A stretch of DNA of 64,000 nucleotides from Flavobacterium dauae (GCF_004151275.2 NZ_CP130821.1:620001-684000); one strand, 5' to 3'; counted from the stretch's first letter, positions 17,203 to 27,416 are shown. Notes: generated from the letters alone by a model not told the origin. Made by a program: numbers and translations.

Positions 17203-18594
17203 TTATAAAATTAGTCGTAACCGTTCGCCTCTTGGTGTAATTAAATCTATACGCAGTTGCTGGTCGTTTAAATGAGAAAGTACTTCATTTGCCATTTCGG
17301 TGTTTTTTATTTTGTTGCCGTTAATGGCTAAAACTATAGCATTTTTCAGCTCGTTTTCATAAGCTTTAAAACGTTTATTTGATATGCTGTTTATTTTTAC
17401 ACCGTAATTTATTCCCAACGTTTTTTGTTCAGATGCAGAAAGGTTTTCAATTTCAAATCCGTTAAAATGAATTTGTGCTAGTTCTTTTTTAGACAATGTA
17501 ACCATTAGTTCTTTTTCTTGGTTATTGCGTTTTAAAATTACTTTTACTTTGTCATTGGGACGTTTAGTGGCAATAATGCTGTTTAAATCAAGGAACGAAT
17601 TAATGGTTCGGTCATCTACCTTATATATAATGTCGCCTTTTTTAATACCGGCAATTTCTGCTCCCGAATTTTTGGTTACAGTTTCTACATAAAAACCGTG
17701 TTTAAAATTCAGTTTGTTTTCTTTGGCGATTTGACTGTTGATTTCGTAACCCTGAACTCCCAAAATGCCTTGTTGTACTTTGCCGTATTCCATTAAATCG
17801 GTTACAATTTTGCGAGCCATATTAGACGGAATGGCAAACGAATAACCCACATACGATCCCGTGGCAGATGAAATCATTGTGTTGATGCCAATTAAATCAC
17901 CGTTACTATTTACCAATGCACCGCCAGAGTTTCCCGGATTTACTGCTGCATCGGTCTGGATAAATGACTGAATGCCGTTTTCTGATAAATTACGTGCTTT
18001 GGCTGATACAATTCCGGCAGTAACTGTTGATGTTAAATTATACGGATTTCCTACAGCCAACACCCAATCGCCTACATTAATGGCATCAGAATCGGCAAAA
18101 GTGGCAAAAGGCAGTTTTTCGTTGGTATCAATTTTTAATAACGCAATGTCCATTTTAGAATCGGTTCCAATCAGTTTTGCTTTAAAGGTACGGTTGTCGT
18201 TCAATGTAATTTCTAATTCGTTTGCACCTTGAATCACGTGGTTATTGGTTACAATATATCCGTCCTCAGAAATAATTACGCCCGACCCGGTTCCCACTTG
18301 TGCATAGGTTTGTGTGCCTTGGTATCCGTAAAAATATTCCATAATAGGATTTCTCGGAGCGTTGCGAAACGATACATTTTTAACGTGAACCACTGTATGG
18401 ATTGATTTTTCGGCAGCTGTTTTAAAGTCCGGAGCCTCAAAAGCCGTATTACTCACGTTTCTTAAAGGTGCACTTGTGGTAAGGTTCGTAGGATTTTTAA
18501 AAAAAGGAGCATCTTCAAAAAATAATTTGTAAGATCCCAAAGTTACAACACCACTTAACAACGATGTTGCCAGAATAGTTCCGATATTTTTCAT
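17203..18594 (-). CDS. DegQ/HtrA-type periplasmic serine protease
   Basis: Trypsin-like protease with PDZ domains, acting in envelope protein quality control. The 463-residue product has an N-terminal hydrophobic signal or anchor (residues about 5-25). The catalytic triad is His119 (TNNHVIQ), Asp149 (DIALLKI) and Ser223 (GNSGGALV). The first PDZ domain begins near residue 275 (GILGVQGYEIN); a shorter, degenerate second PDZ-like segment closes the protein. It is divergent from dapF and separated from the GAPDH gene by a strong terminator. HtrA proteins are often stress-induced, but no operator is visible here. Confidence 0.92.
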   Translation of the reverse strand: MKNIGTILATSLLSGVVTLGSYKLFFEDAPFFKNPTNLTTSAPLRNVSNTAFEAPDFKTAAEKSIHTVVHVKNVSFRNAPRNPIMEYFYGYQGTQTYAQVGTGSGVIISEDGYIVTNNHVIQGANELEITLNDNRTFKAKLIGTDSKMDIALLKIDTNEKLPFATFADSDAINVGDWVLAVGNPYNLTSTVTAGIVSAKARNLSENGIQSFIQTDAAVNPGNSGGALVNSNGDLIGINTMISSATGSYVGYSFAIPSNMARKIVTDLMEYGKVQQGILGVQGYEINSQIAKENKLNFKHGFYVETVTKNSGAEIAGIKKGDIIYKVDDRTINSFLDLNSIIATKRPNDKVKVILKRNNQEKELMVTLSKKELAQIHFNGFEIENLSASEQKTLGINYGVKINSISNKRFKAYENELKNAIVLAINGNKIKNTEMANEVLSHLNDQQLRIDLITPRGERLRLIL

Positions 18595-18701
18595 AGTTTT
18601 ATGTAATGTTTATTTATTTAAGATTAAAGTTATAATAAATTAAAATTGCTTAAAAATGGTTTAACGCCTGTTAACACATCTTAACGGAGCTTTAATATTT
18701 G

Positions 18702-18709
18702 TATCTTTA
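18702..18709 (+). promoter_or_regulatory. -7 promoter element directly before dapF
   Basis: TATCTTTA, one mismatch from TAnnTTTG, ends 4 bases before the dapF ATG, so the mRNA would be essentially leaderless. Confidence 0.5.
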
Positions 18710-18713
18710 CACA

Positions 18714-19508
18714 ATGAAAAAATTAACTTTTTTTAAATATCAGGGAACCGGTAACGATTTTGTAATGATTGATAACAGAACCGGTTTTTTTCCGAAAGAT
18801 AATGTACAAATGATCCATTTTTTGTGCGACCGCAGATTTGGTATTGGTGGCGACGGATTAATTTTATTAGAAAACGATGCCACTGCCGATTTTAAAATGG
18901 TGTATTACAACGCCGATGGCAACGAAAGTACCATGTGTGGCAATGGCGGACGATGTATTGTTGCTTTTGCAAATGATTTAGGTATTATTAATGACGAAAC
19001 TACATTTAATGCCGTTGATGGATTACATTATGCTAAAGTGCATGCAAATAATAGTATTGCTTTACAGATGATTGATGTAGATAAAAAAGCAATTAAAATA
19101 AATAATGATTTTACGTTTTTGTTTACCGGATCGCCTCACCACGTGGCAGTAGTAACCAAAGTAGAAAATTTTGATGTTTTTGCTAACGGAAAGCAAATTC
19201 GATACAGTGATTTATACGCTCCCGGCGGAACTAATGTAAATTTTGTAGAACAGCTAAATGCCGATTCTTTTAAAATTCGTACGTATGAGCGTGGCGTGGA
19301 AGACGAAACATTGTCTTGCGGAACCGGTGCTACAGCTGTTGCCATTGCTATGAATGTTTTAGGAAAAACCACTTCAAATAAAATCACTATTCAGGTAGAA
19401 GGCGGTGAGGTACAAGTTTCTTTCGATCAAAACGAAGAAAAATATTACAATGTAATGTTAACTGGTGCGGCAAAACAGGTTTTTAAAGGAGAAATTTCTA
19501 TTGATTAA
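18714..19508 (+). CDS. dapF: Diaminopimelate epimerase
   Basis: Converts LL- to meso-diaminopimelate for lysine and peptidoglycan synthesis. From the ATG at 18714 the product is 264 residues and begins with the conserved KYQGTGNDFVMIDNR. The two catalytic cysteines are Cys75 in MCGNGGRC and Cys202 in LSCGTGATA. An in-frame ATG 15 bases upstream would add MYLYT, but it would fall in the promoter, so the later start is used. It heads a plus-strand run of dapF, an acetyltransferase and mltG with almost no gaps. Confidence 0.95.
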   Translation: MKKLTFFKYQGTGNDFVMIDNRTGFFPKDNVQMIHFLCDRRFGIGGDGLILLENDATADFKMVYYNADGNESTMCGNGGRCIVAFANDLGIINDETTFNAVDGLHYAKVHANNSIALQMIDVDKKAIKINNDFTFLFTGSPHHVAVVTKVENFDVFANGKQIRYSDLYAPGGTNVNFVEQLNADSFKIRTYERGVEDETLSCGTGATAVAIAMNVLGKTTSNKITIQVEGGEVQVSFDQNEEKYYNVMLTGAAKQVFKGEISID

Positions 19509-19510
19509 AT

Positions 19511-20047
19511 ATGTTTTTAAAAGGAAATCAAGTTTATTTGCGTGCCTTAGAGCCCGAAGATTTAGCGTTTTTGTACGAAATTGAAAACGATGAAACTCTT
19601 TGGGAAGTTAGCAATACGCAAACGCCTTATTCTAAATGGTTGTTGAAGAATTATATAGAAAACAGTCATCAGGATATATACGAAGCCAAACAGTTACGAT
19701 TGACAATTGTAGAAAATAATTCAAATGATTTATTAGGACTGATTGATTTGTTTGAGTTTGATCCAAAAAACAACCGTGCCGGTTTGGGAATCGTTATAAA
19801 AAATCCGTTAGAAAGAAACAAAGGAATAGGCACCGAAGCGGTAACATTACTACTAAATTATGTTTTTACTATTTTAAACCTTCATCAAATATATGTTAAT
19901 GTTGCTGTAACAAATGAAGCAAGTATCAAGCTTTTTTCTAAATTTGGCTTCCAATTAATCGGTGTAAAAAAACAATGGAACAAAACAGGTTCCGTCTATG
20001 TTGACGAAGCACTTTATCAATTAATCAATCCTAATGAAAGTAAATAA
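19511..20047 (+). CDS. GNAT N-acetyltransferase
   Basis: 178-residue acetyltransferase of the GNAT superfamily. It starts with the RimJ/SpeG-like YLRALEPEDLAFLYEIENDE. The acetyl-CoA site is near residues 92-110 (GLGIVIKNPLERNKGIGTEAV), followed by LHQIYVNVAVTNEASIKLFSKFGF. It starts 2 bases after dapF and overlaps mltG by 14 bases, so it belongs to the same transcript. This gene order (dapF, acetyltransferase, mltG) recurs in flavobacteria. The acceptor is unknown. Confidence 0.88.
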   Translation: MFLKGNQVYLRALEPEDLAFLYEIENDETLWEVSNTQTPYSKWLLKNYIENSHQDIYEAKQLRLTIVENNSNDLLGLIDLFEFDPKNNRAGLGIVIKNPLERNKGIGTEAVTLLLNYVFTILNLHQIYVNVAVTNEASIKLFSKFGFQLIGVKKQWNKTGSVYVDEALYQLINPNESK

Positions 20048-21071
20048 ATTTATAAGTTATACAGCAATAATCGGTATTTTAATTGCCTTGGGTTTTGCCT
20101 ATTCATTGTACAGAAAAGCTTTTACACCAAATACTAATTTTACGCAGGCAAGTGTATATGTGCACATTCCTACAGATGCTACGAAAAGCCAAATACAAGA
20201 TTCGTTAAAAAAATATGTGAAAAATTATGAGTCTTTAGAAAGTTTGTTCTCAAAATTAGGACAGGTAGGAGTCATCGCTCCCGGAAGATATCTTATAGAG
20301 AACGGCGACAACAACTACCGAATTGTACGTCATTTGCGTTATAATGTACCAGTGCGGTTAACGTTTAACAACCAAGAAACGTTAGAAAAATTATTACAAC
20401 GTATCGATTCACAGGTTGAGCCCGAGATGGCAGATTTGTATCAAACATTTACCGAGCCCGAATTTCTAAAAGAAATGGGAATGACCAAAAGCAATGTCTT
20501 GGCAATGTGTATGCCCAATACGTATGAAGTTTACTGGAACACCACTCCTTTAAAAATTAGAAACATTTTACAGAAAAAGTATGTCCGTTTTTGGAATACA
20601 GAACGTCTTGAAAAAGCAAAAAAGTTAGGATTAACACCCGTTCAAGTGTCTTCGTTAGCAGCAATTGTGCAAAAAGAAACCGCTAAAGTAGATGAGCGTC
20701 CAAAGGTTGCCGGTGCTTATTTAAACAGATTAAAGCAAGATATGTTGTTACAGGCAGATCCCACAGTTGTATATTCCAAAAAAGCATTAACCAATGATTT
20801 TAATCAAATCATTAAACGGGTTTATTTAAAAGATTTGGTGTTAGACCATCCGTTTAATACCTATAAATACAAAGGAATTCCCGAAGGTTTAATTGCTATG
20901 CCCGATGAAAACGCTATTGATGCGGTGTTAAATGCCGAAAAACACAATTATATTTATTTTTGTGCAAGTGTAGCACGTTTAGGTTATCACGAATTTGCTT
21001 CAACTTTAGAAGAACACGCCAAAAACCGAGAAGAATATACAAAATGGTTAAACCAACAAAACGTTAAGTAA
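20034..21071 (+). CDS. mltG: Endolytic transglycosylase MltG
   Basis: Inner-membrane lytic transglycosylase that cuts nascent glycan strands and limits peptidoglycan chain length. The 345-residue protein has one N-terminal membrane helix (residues about 8-25), a LysM-like/YceG region, and the catalytic Glu215 in AAIVQKETAKVDERP, matching E. coli Glu218. The end of the domain shows the conserved PYNTYxxxGLPPGPI-like region in the variant form HPFNTYKYKGIPEGLIAMP. It overlaps the acetyltransferase gene, so it is translationally linked to it. Confidence 0.93.
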   Translation: MKVNKFISYTAIIGILIALGFAYSLYRKAFTPNTNFTQASVYVHIPTDATKSQIQDSLKKYVKNYESLESLFSKLGQVGVIAPGRYLIENGDNNYRIVRHLRYNVPVRLTFNNQETLEKLLQRIDSQVEPEMADLYQTFTEPEFLKEMGMTKSNVLAMCMPNTYEVYWNTTPLKIRNILQKKYVRFWNTERLEKAKKLGLTPVQVSSLAAIVQKETAKVDERPKVAGAYLNRLKQDMLLQADPTVVYSKKALTNDFNQIIKRVYLKDLVLDHPFNTYKYKGIPEGLIAMPDENAIDAVLNAEKHNYIYFCASVARLGYHEFASTLEEHAKNREEYTKWLNQQNVK

Positions 21072-21172
21072 CGGCGTAATAAAAAATAAAAAGAATCAAT
21101 TTTTAATTTAACTTTTATTTAAGATGAATCACGGTTTAGTTTTTTATTCTTTTAAATAATTTTACGCGCAGA

Positions 21173-21622
21173 ATGAAAAATCAATTCCAGAAATATTATT
21201 TCTTGATTACTGCTGTACTCCTTGTAGTATTAGGGCATTTTTCAAACCAATCGTATGCGGTACAATTAGGTGCGAAAAATACCCAGCTAACCGCTTTTTC
21301 TTTTCATTCTGCACAACAATCTTTAGAAAAAAACAATTTTACAAGAAGGTCTAACGAATTTTTTCAAAAAGATTCCGTTAATTACACCTTTATTGATCAT
21401 TCAAAAGGAAATGTTTCTGAAAGTGAATTTGAGATAACCACTACACTCAAATTTCAAGAAATTGAACCGCTTTTAAAGTATAACGATTTACCGCGATTTA
21501 TTTCTTCTGCGGTAGCCGATTTTCACAGTAGAAAAAGTGCGTTGATTCTTTCTACATTTTCGCAATTTTATACTTCACTAAAAAATGCTCTGTATCTAAA
21601 ATTCAGGGTTATACGTCTGTGA
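21173..21622 (+). CDS. Hypothetical exported protein upstream of efflux operon
   Basis: 149-residue protein I do not recognise. It has an N-terminal hydrophobic signal segment (residues about 9-24, YYFLITAVLLVVLGHF) and then a polar, mainly Ser/Lys/Asn-rich region without Cys or obvious motifs. It is 101 bases after mltG and 104 bases before the adaptor gene of the second RND operon, in the same direction. Whether it belongs to that operon is uncertain, because a hairpin lies in the gap. It is probably periplasmic or membrane-tethered. Confidence 0.6.
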   Translation: MKNQFQKYYFLITAVLLVVLGHFSNQSYAVQLGAKNTQLTAFSFHSAQQSLEKNNFTRRSNEFFQKDSVNYTFIDHSKGNVSESEFEITTTLKFQEIEPLLKYNDLPRFISSAVADFHSRKSALILSTFSQFYTSLKNALYLKFRVIRL

Positions 21623-21726
21623 TTTTTAATGATTTTTTGATTTTACGCATACATTCAGCCTAAAAAAAGATTGAGTGCAAAGTGCGTATGCCTTACTTAA
21701 ATTCAATAATCATTAAATAAATCATT

Positions 21727-22812
21727 ATGATAAAACAAAGTCTTATGTTTTTAAGCTTAACTATAGCTTTTTTACATATAGGTTGCCAATCTAACAAAGA
21801 AGAAAAACACGAAAAAGTTACCCTTTCAGTTACAAGTCCCATAGTAAAAGATACCGTAATTTTAGAAGATTATGTAGCGCAAATACGGTCAATAAATCAC
21901 ATTGAACTTCGGGCACAAGAAAAAGGATATTTGCAAAAAATATTTGTTGATGAAGGACAATTTGTAAAAAAAGGACAATTGTTGTTTAAAATTATGCCAA
22001 ATCTGTATGAAGCCGATGTAAACCGTGCAAAAGCAGAGGTTAATTATGCAGAAATTGAATACAAAAATGCCAAACAACTTTTTGATAATAATGTAGTAGC
22101 CCCTACTGAGCTTGCTATGGCTAAAGCCAAATACAACAAGGCAAAAGCCGAATTAGCGGCAATGAATACGCATTTGCAGTTTACCGAAATCAGAGCTCCT
22201 TTTGATGGAATTATTGACCGGTTCCACGTGCGTTTAGGTAGTTTGATTGATGAAGGGGATTTACTTACTGAATTATCAGACAACAGCAAAATGTGGGTTT
22301 ATTTTAATGTGCCCGAAGCAGAATATTTAAACCAAATGAGTAACAAATCAAATGATAGTTTACTGCACGTAGGTCTAAAAATGGCAAATGGCGAAATGTT
22401 TGAAAACAAAGGGATAGTGGAAACCATTGTAGCAAATTTTGACAACGAAACCGGAAATATAGCATACCGTGCCACTTTTCCTAACCCTAAAGGATTGTTG
22501 CGTTTTGGCGAAACCGGGAATATTGTAATTACCACTCCGTTAAAAAATGCGTTGCTTATTCCGCAAAAAGCTACCTACGAGGTTTTAGATAAAAAATACG
22601 TGTTTGTTGTAACAAAAGACAATACTGTTAAAGCACGCGAAGTAAAAATCGCTGCTGAAATTCCGCATATTTATGTTATTGGATCCGGACTGAAAAAAGA
22701 AGACAAAATTCTTTTAGACGGTTTGCGATTGGTTAAAGAAAACGACAAAATATCGTACAAATTCATCGCTCCTGAAAAAGCAATGTCGAGTCTTGAATTG
22801 TATGCAGAATAA
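21727..22812 (+). CDS. RND efflux periplasmic adaptor lipoprotein (AcrA-like)
   Basis: 361-residue membrane fusion protein. The signal ends in a lipobox (FLHIGC, Cys20), so it is lipid-anchored like AcrA. The lipoyl halves are visible as IELRAQEKGYLQKIFVDEGQFVKKGQLLFKI and FTEIRAPFDGIIDRFHVRLGSLIDEG, with a short coiled-coil hairpin between them. A beta-barrel domain and ILIPQKATYEV-type membrane-proximal strand follow. It is the first gene of an adaptor-pump-channel operon with 15- and 2-base gaps. Confidence 0.92.
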   Translation: MIKQSLMFLSLTIAFLHIGCQSNKEEKHEKVTLSVTSPIVKDTVILEDYVAQIRSINHIELRAQEKGYLQKIFVDEGQFVKKGQLLFKIMPNLYEADVNRAKAEVNYAEIEYKNAKQLFDNNVVAPTELAMAKAKYNKAKAELAAMNTHLQFTEIRAPFDGIIDRFHVRLGSLIDEGDLLTELSDNSKMWVYFNVPEAEYLNQMSNKSNDSLLHVGLKMANGEMFENKGIVETIVANFDNETGNIAYRATFPNPKGLLRFGETGNIVITTPLKNALLIPQKATYEVLDKKYVFVVTKDNTVKAREVKIAAEIPHIYVIGSGLKKEDKILLDGLRLVKENDKISYKFIAPEKAMSSLELYAE

Positions 22813-22827
22813 TTAAAACAGTAAAAT

Positions 22828-25800
22828 ATGTTTAAAAAAGTTATACACAGACCGGTATTTGCCATTGTGCTATCGATCGTAATCCTCTTTGTGGGATCAT
22901 TGGCAATTAAACAGTTGCCAACCTCGCAGTTTCCGCAAATTGCTCCTACCACAGTAAGCGTTTTTATTGCTTATCCGGGTGCAAGTGCCGATGTATTGGT
23001 AAAATCGTCATTAATTACTTTAGAAAACGCCATTAACGGTGTGCAGGGAATGCGGTACATTGCTACCGATGCCACAAGTGCCGGCGAAGCAACATTGAAT
23101 GTTATTTTTGAGCCGGGAACCGATCCTAATGATGCGGTTGTACTGGTTAAAACCCGGGTAGATCAGGTGATGCCTTTATTGCCCGAACTGGTTCAGAAAG
23201 AAGGGGTTATTGTAACGCCTATTCAGCCAAGTATGTTGATGTACGTGAACCTGTACAGTAAAAATAAAAGTATGGACGAAAAGTTTCTGTACAATTACGC
23301 AACTGTAAATATCATTCCCGAAATTAATCGTATAGAGGGTATTGCCAAGGCAAAAATTCTGGGAAGCCGCCGTTATGCTATGCGTGTATGGTTAAACCCC
23401 GAACGTATGCGTGCGTATAACGTTTCGGTTGATGAGGTAATGGAAGCCATTGGCGAACAAAGTATTATTGGACGTCCGGGAAGAATTGGACAAAGTTCCG
23501 GTATTGCCGCACAGTCGTTAGAATACGTACTTACTTATAAAGGACAATACAATACGCCCGAAGAATACGAAGCGATTATTATCCGTGCCAATTCAAACGG
23601 AGAAAGTATCAAGTTAAAAGATATTGCCAAAGTAGAATTGGGAAGTGAGTTTTTTGATATTTATTCTAATTTAGATGGTGACCCGGCTGCTGCGATTATG
23701 CTGAAACAAAATTACGGAAGTAATGCCAACGAAGTAATTGAACAAGTTAAACTGAAGCTGGAGGAAATGAAACAGAATTTCCCTCCGGGCGTTGATTATA
23801 AAATAAGTTACGATGTATCGCAGTTCTTAGACGCGTCTATAGAACAGGTAATCCACACCTTGCGTGATGCGTTTATCCTTGTAGCCGTAGTGGTATTCCT
23901 TTTCTTGGGCGATTGGCGTTCTACATTAATTCCAATTATTGCCGTACCGGTTTCGTTAATTGGTGCCTTCTTTGTTATCCAGCTTTTTGGTATGTCCATT
24001 AACTTGGTAACCTTATTTGCGTTGGTATTGGCAATTGGTATTGTGGTCGATGATGCCATTGTCGTCGTTGAGGCGGTTCACGCCAAAATGGAAGAAAAAC
24101 ACTGTTCGCCTTACAAAGCCGTTAAAGAGGTAATGGGCGAAATCAGCGGAGCCATTATAGCAATTACAATGGTAATGGTATCCGTGTTTTTACCCATTTC
24201 GTTTATGACCGGACCTGTAGGTACATTCTACCGTCAGTTTTCTATCACTATGGCAAGTTCAATTGTAATATCGGCAGTAATTGCTCTTACGTTAACACCG
24301 GTATTGTGTGCTATTTTGTTGAGAAACAATCACGGCGAGTCTAAAAAGGTAAATTTAATTACCCGTTTTATTGATGCTTTTAACCGTGGTTTCGATAAAT
24401 TAACAGGAAAATACGCAGGTATTTTAAGAAAAATTGTCAGTAGAAAATCGGTAACTTGGGCAATTTTATTGATTTTTTGTGCCGGAATTTATGTAGAGAA
24501 CCAGTTTTTACCAGGCGGATTTATTCCAAGTGAAGATCAGGGAACCATTTATGCCATTATTCAAACCCCACCGGGATCAACATTAGAACAAACCAATCAG
24601 GTAGCACGTAAGTTGCAAGAAATCTGCAAAAAAGTCGATGGGGTAGAGTCGGTTTCCTCTTTGGCAGGATACGAAATTATGACCGAAGGTCGTGGTTCTA
24701 ATGCCGGAACGTGTTTAATTAACCTGAAAAGTTGGGGAGATCGCGAACATTCGGTAACAGAAATAATGGAAGAACTGGAAGGGAAAACCAGAGGATTAGG
24801 AGCGGTGATCGAATTTTTTGAACCACCTGCAATTCCCGGGTTTGGTTCATCGGGCGGATTTTCAATGCGTTTACTTGATCAGAACACTACTACCGATTAC
24901 CACGAATTCGATAAAATCAACAAAGAATTTATTGCCAATTTAAACAAGCGAAAAGAGCTTACCGGTGTGTTTACTTTTTTTGCAGCCAATTATCCGCAGT
25001 ACGAGTTAGAATTTGACAACAATGCCGCCATGCAAAAAGGTGTTTCAATTGGTAAGGCAATGGAAAATCTTAATATTTTAATTGGTAGTACGTACGAACA
25101 AGGATTTATACGTTTTGGACAATTTTTTAAAGTTTATGTACAATCGTCGCCCGAATTCAGAAGTTTACCGTCGGATATTTTAAATCTGTATGTAAAAAAT
25201 GACAGCGGAGAAATGGTTCCTTATTCATCGTTTATGAAATTGAAAAAAACACAGGGACCAAACGAAATTACGCGCTATAATATGTACAATTCGGCATCAA
25301 TTCGCGGACTTCCGGCACCGGGTTACACTACTGCCGATGCCATTCAGGCTATTAACGAAACAGCATTGAAAACCTTGCCGCACGGTTACAAAATTGCTTG
25401 GGAAGGTTTATCGTTTGACGAAGCTCAAAGAGGAAATGAAGCTTTGTATGTATTTGGCGTGGTGTTAATCTTTGTTTACCTGGTATTGGCGGCACAATAC
25501 GAAAGTTTTATTTTGCCGTTAGCCGTAATTTTATCATTGCCTGTCGGTGTTTTCGGATCATTTTTTATGTTGAAAGCAATGGGCTTGGCAAACGATATTT
25601 ACGCACAGGTGGGATTAATTATGTTAATTGGTTTGCTCGGTAAAAATGCGGTACTGATTGTAGAATATGCCGTGCAGAAAAGACAAAACGGAGCTACTAT
25701 TTTAGAAGCGGCAATTGAAGCAGCAACCGTTCGTTTTCGCCCAATTTTAATGACATCATTTGCTTTTATTGCCGGATTGATTCCGCTTATTTTCGCAAGA

Positions 25801-25980
25801 GGAGCAGGAGCCATCGGTAATCACACAATCGGAGCTTCGGCACTTGGCGGAATGCTCTTTGGAACCATTTTCGGAGTACTTATTATTCCGGGATTGTATT
25901 ACATTTTTGCTAAACTGGCAGATGGCAGAAAAATGATTAAAAACGAAAACGAAAGTCCATTAACAAAAGATCTTTATTAA
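22828..25980 (+). CDS. RND multidrug efflux pump (AcrB/HAE1 family)
   Basis: Proton-driven trimeric efflux pump of 1050 residues. The first membrane helix sits in HRPVFAIVLSIVILFVG and the porter domain begins with QFPQIAPTTVSVFIAYPGASADV, the HAE1 signature. The proton-relay Asp pair is Asp408-Asp409 in IGIVVDDAIVVVEAV. GLIMLIGLLGKNAVLIVEYAV marks TM10. Compared with the first pump (2209-5415), this one is closer to AcrB/MexB. It forms an operon with its adaptor and channel. Drug or bile-like compound export is the family role. Confidence 0.94.
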   Translation: MFKKVIHRPVFAIVLSIVILFVGSLAIKQLPTSQFPQIAPTTVSVFIAYPGASADVLVKSSLITLENAINGVQGMRYIATDATSAGEATLNVIFEPGTDPNDAVVLVKTRVDQVMPLLPELVQKEGVIVTPIQPSMLMYVNLYSKNKSMDEKFLYNYATVNIIPEINRIEGIAKAKILGSRRYAMRVWLNPERMRAYNVSVDEVMEAIGEQSIIGRPGRIGQSSGIAAQSLEYVLTYKGQYNTPEEYEAIIIRANSNGESIKLKDIAKVELGSEFFDIYSNLDGDPAAAIMLKQNYGSNANEVIEQVKLKLEEMKQNFPPGVDYKISYDVSQFLDASIEQVIHTLRDAFILVAVVVFLFLGDWRSTLIPIIAVPVSLIGAFFVIQLFGMSINLVTLFALVLAIGIVVDDAIVVVEAVHAKMEEKHCSPYKAVKEVMGEISGAIIAITMVMVSVFLPISFMTGPVGTFYRQFSITMASSIVISAVIALTLTPVLCAILLRNNHGESKKVNLITRFIDAFNRGFDKLTGKYAGILRKIVSRKSVTWAILLIFCAGIYVENQFLPGGFIPSEDQGTIYAIIQTPPGSTLEQTNQVARKLQEICKKVDGVESVSSLAGYEIMTEGRGSNAGTCLINLKSWGDREHSVTEIMEELEGKTRGLGAVIEFFEPPAIPGFGSSGGFSMRLLDQNTTTDYHEFDKINKEFIANLNKRKELTGVFTFFAANYPQYELEFDNNAAMQKGVSIGKAMENLNILIGSTYEQGFIRFGQFFKVYVQSSPEFRSLPSDILNLYVKNDSGEMVPYSSFMKLKKTQGPNEITRYNMYNSASIRGLPAPGYTTADAIQAINETALKTLPHGYKIAWEGLSFDEAQRGNEALYVFGVVLIFVYLVLAAQYESFILPLAVILSLPVGVFGSFFMLKAMGLANDIYAQVGLIMLIGLLGKNAVLIVEYAVQKRQNGATILEAAIEAATVRFRPILMTSFAFIAGLIPLIFARGAGAIGNHTIGASALGGMLFGTIFGVLIIPGLYYIFAKLADGRKMIKNENESPLTKDLY

Positions 25981-25982
25981 TT

Positions 25983-27416
25983 ATGAATAAGCAAAGAATA
26001 TATAAGTACGCAGGTATTGCTTGCGTGCTTTTAACCTTGGCGGCTTGTAAATCAATCAATATAGAAGAACGGGTAGAAAACCGTTCTGTGCCCGATAATT
26101 TTGGTACAGTGCAAAACGATACCATCAATTCGGGAAAAATAAATTGGAAAGATTATTTTTCCGATGCACACTTACAGAGATTGATTGAGACGGCATTACA
26201 AAACAATCAGGAATTAAATATTCTGTTGCAGGAAATCGAAATTTCTAAAAACGAAATCCGTGCAAGAAAAGGAGAATATCTTCCGTCGGTTGGTATAAAA
26301 GTGGGCGGTGGCGTAGATAAAGTGGCACGTTACACAAATATTGGTGCAATGGAAGCTACTACCGATATTAAGCCCGGAAAAGAAATGCCCGAACCATTAG
26401 GCGATTTGATGATTGGGGCGTATGCAGATTGGGAAGTAGATATCTGGGGCAGGTTACACAACGCCAAAAAAGCGGCAGTTGATCGTTATTTGGCAACGGT
26501 TGAAGGTCAGAATTTTATGAAAACCAACCTGATTTCAGAAATTGCACAATCGTATTACGAATTGCTGGCATTGGATAACGAATTGGAAATTGTTCAGCAA
26601 AATATCGAAATTCAAAACAGTGCGTTGGATATTGTTAAGATCTTGAAACAATCGGCACGTACTAATGAACTGGCTGTAAAAAGATTTCAGGCACAGGTTT
26701 TAAAAACCACCGGATTACAGTATAAAATCCAACAAAAAATTACCGAAACTGAAAACAAAATCAACTTTTTAGTAGGACGTTTTCCGCAGCACATCGAACG
26801 CAGTCATCAAGGATTTGTTGATTTGGTTCCGCAAACTGTTTATACGGGAATTCCTTCGGATCTTTTGGCAAACCGCCCCGATATTAAACAAGCCGAAATG
26901 GAGTTGGCAGCAACAAAATTGGATATTAAATCAGCAAAAGCTCGTTTTTATCCATCGTTAGGTATTTCTGCGGGGATTGGTTATCAGGCGTTTAATCCAA
27001 GCTATATTTTTAAACCGCAATCTTTGTTGTATTCATTGGCAGGCGATTTGGTAGCTCCGCTTGTTAACAGAAATGCCATTAAAGCAGCGTATTATAACGC
27101 AAATGCAAAGCAAATTCAGGCGGTTTATGAGTACGAACAAACTATTTTAGAAGCTTATATAGAAGTAGCAAACAATTTGTCTAAAATCAATAATCTTCAA
27201 AAAAGTTACGATTTAAAGTCGCAGGAAGTAGATGCTTTAACCAAGTCTATCGAAATTTCAAACGTTTTATTTAAATCGGCACGGGCAGATTATATGGAAG
27301 TTTTGTTGACACAACGCGAAGCATTGGAAGCAAAATTTGAATTGATTGAAACAAAAATGCAACAGCTAAATGCCACGGTTTCTGTTTACAGATCACTTGG
27401 CGGCGGCTGGAATTAG
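25983..27416 (+). CDS. TolC-like outer membrane efflux lipoprotein (NodT family)
   Basis: Outer-membrane channel of 477 residues completing the tripartite pump. The signal peptide ends in a lipobox (LTLAAC, Cys22). Two OEP repeats are visible; the mature N-terminus reads VPDNFGTVQNDTINSGKINWKDYFSDAHLQRLIETAL, the NodT-family opening. The central region holds LLANRPDIKQAEMELAATKLDIKSAKARFYPSLG, diagnostic for this family. It starts 2 bases after the pump stop and is followed by a strong terminator. Confidence 0.93.
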   Translation: MNKQRIYKYAGIACVLLTLAACKSINIEERVENRSVPDNFGTVQNDTINSGKINWKDYFSDAHLQRLIETALQNNQELNILLQEIEISKNEIRARKGEYLPSVGIKVGGGVDKVARYTNIGAMEATTDIKPGKEMPEPLGDLMIGAYADWEVDIWGRLHNAKKAAVDRYLATVEGQNFMKTNLISEIAQSYYELLALDNELEIVQQNIEIQNSALDIVKILKQSARTNELAVKRFQAQVLKTTGLQYKIQQKITETENKINFLVGRFPQHIERSHQGFVDLVPQTVYTGIPSDLLANRPDIKQAEMELAATKLDIKSAKARFYPSLGISAGIGYQAFNPSYIFKPQSLLYSLAGDLVAPLVNRNAIKAAYYNANAKQIQAVYEYEQTILEAYIEVANNLSKINNLQKSYDLKSQEVDALTKSIEISNVLFKSARADYMEVLLTQREALEAKFELIETKMQQLNATVSVYRSLGGGWN

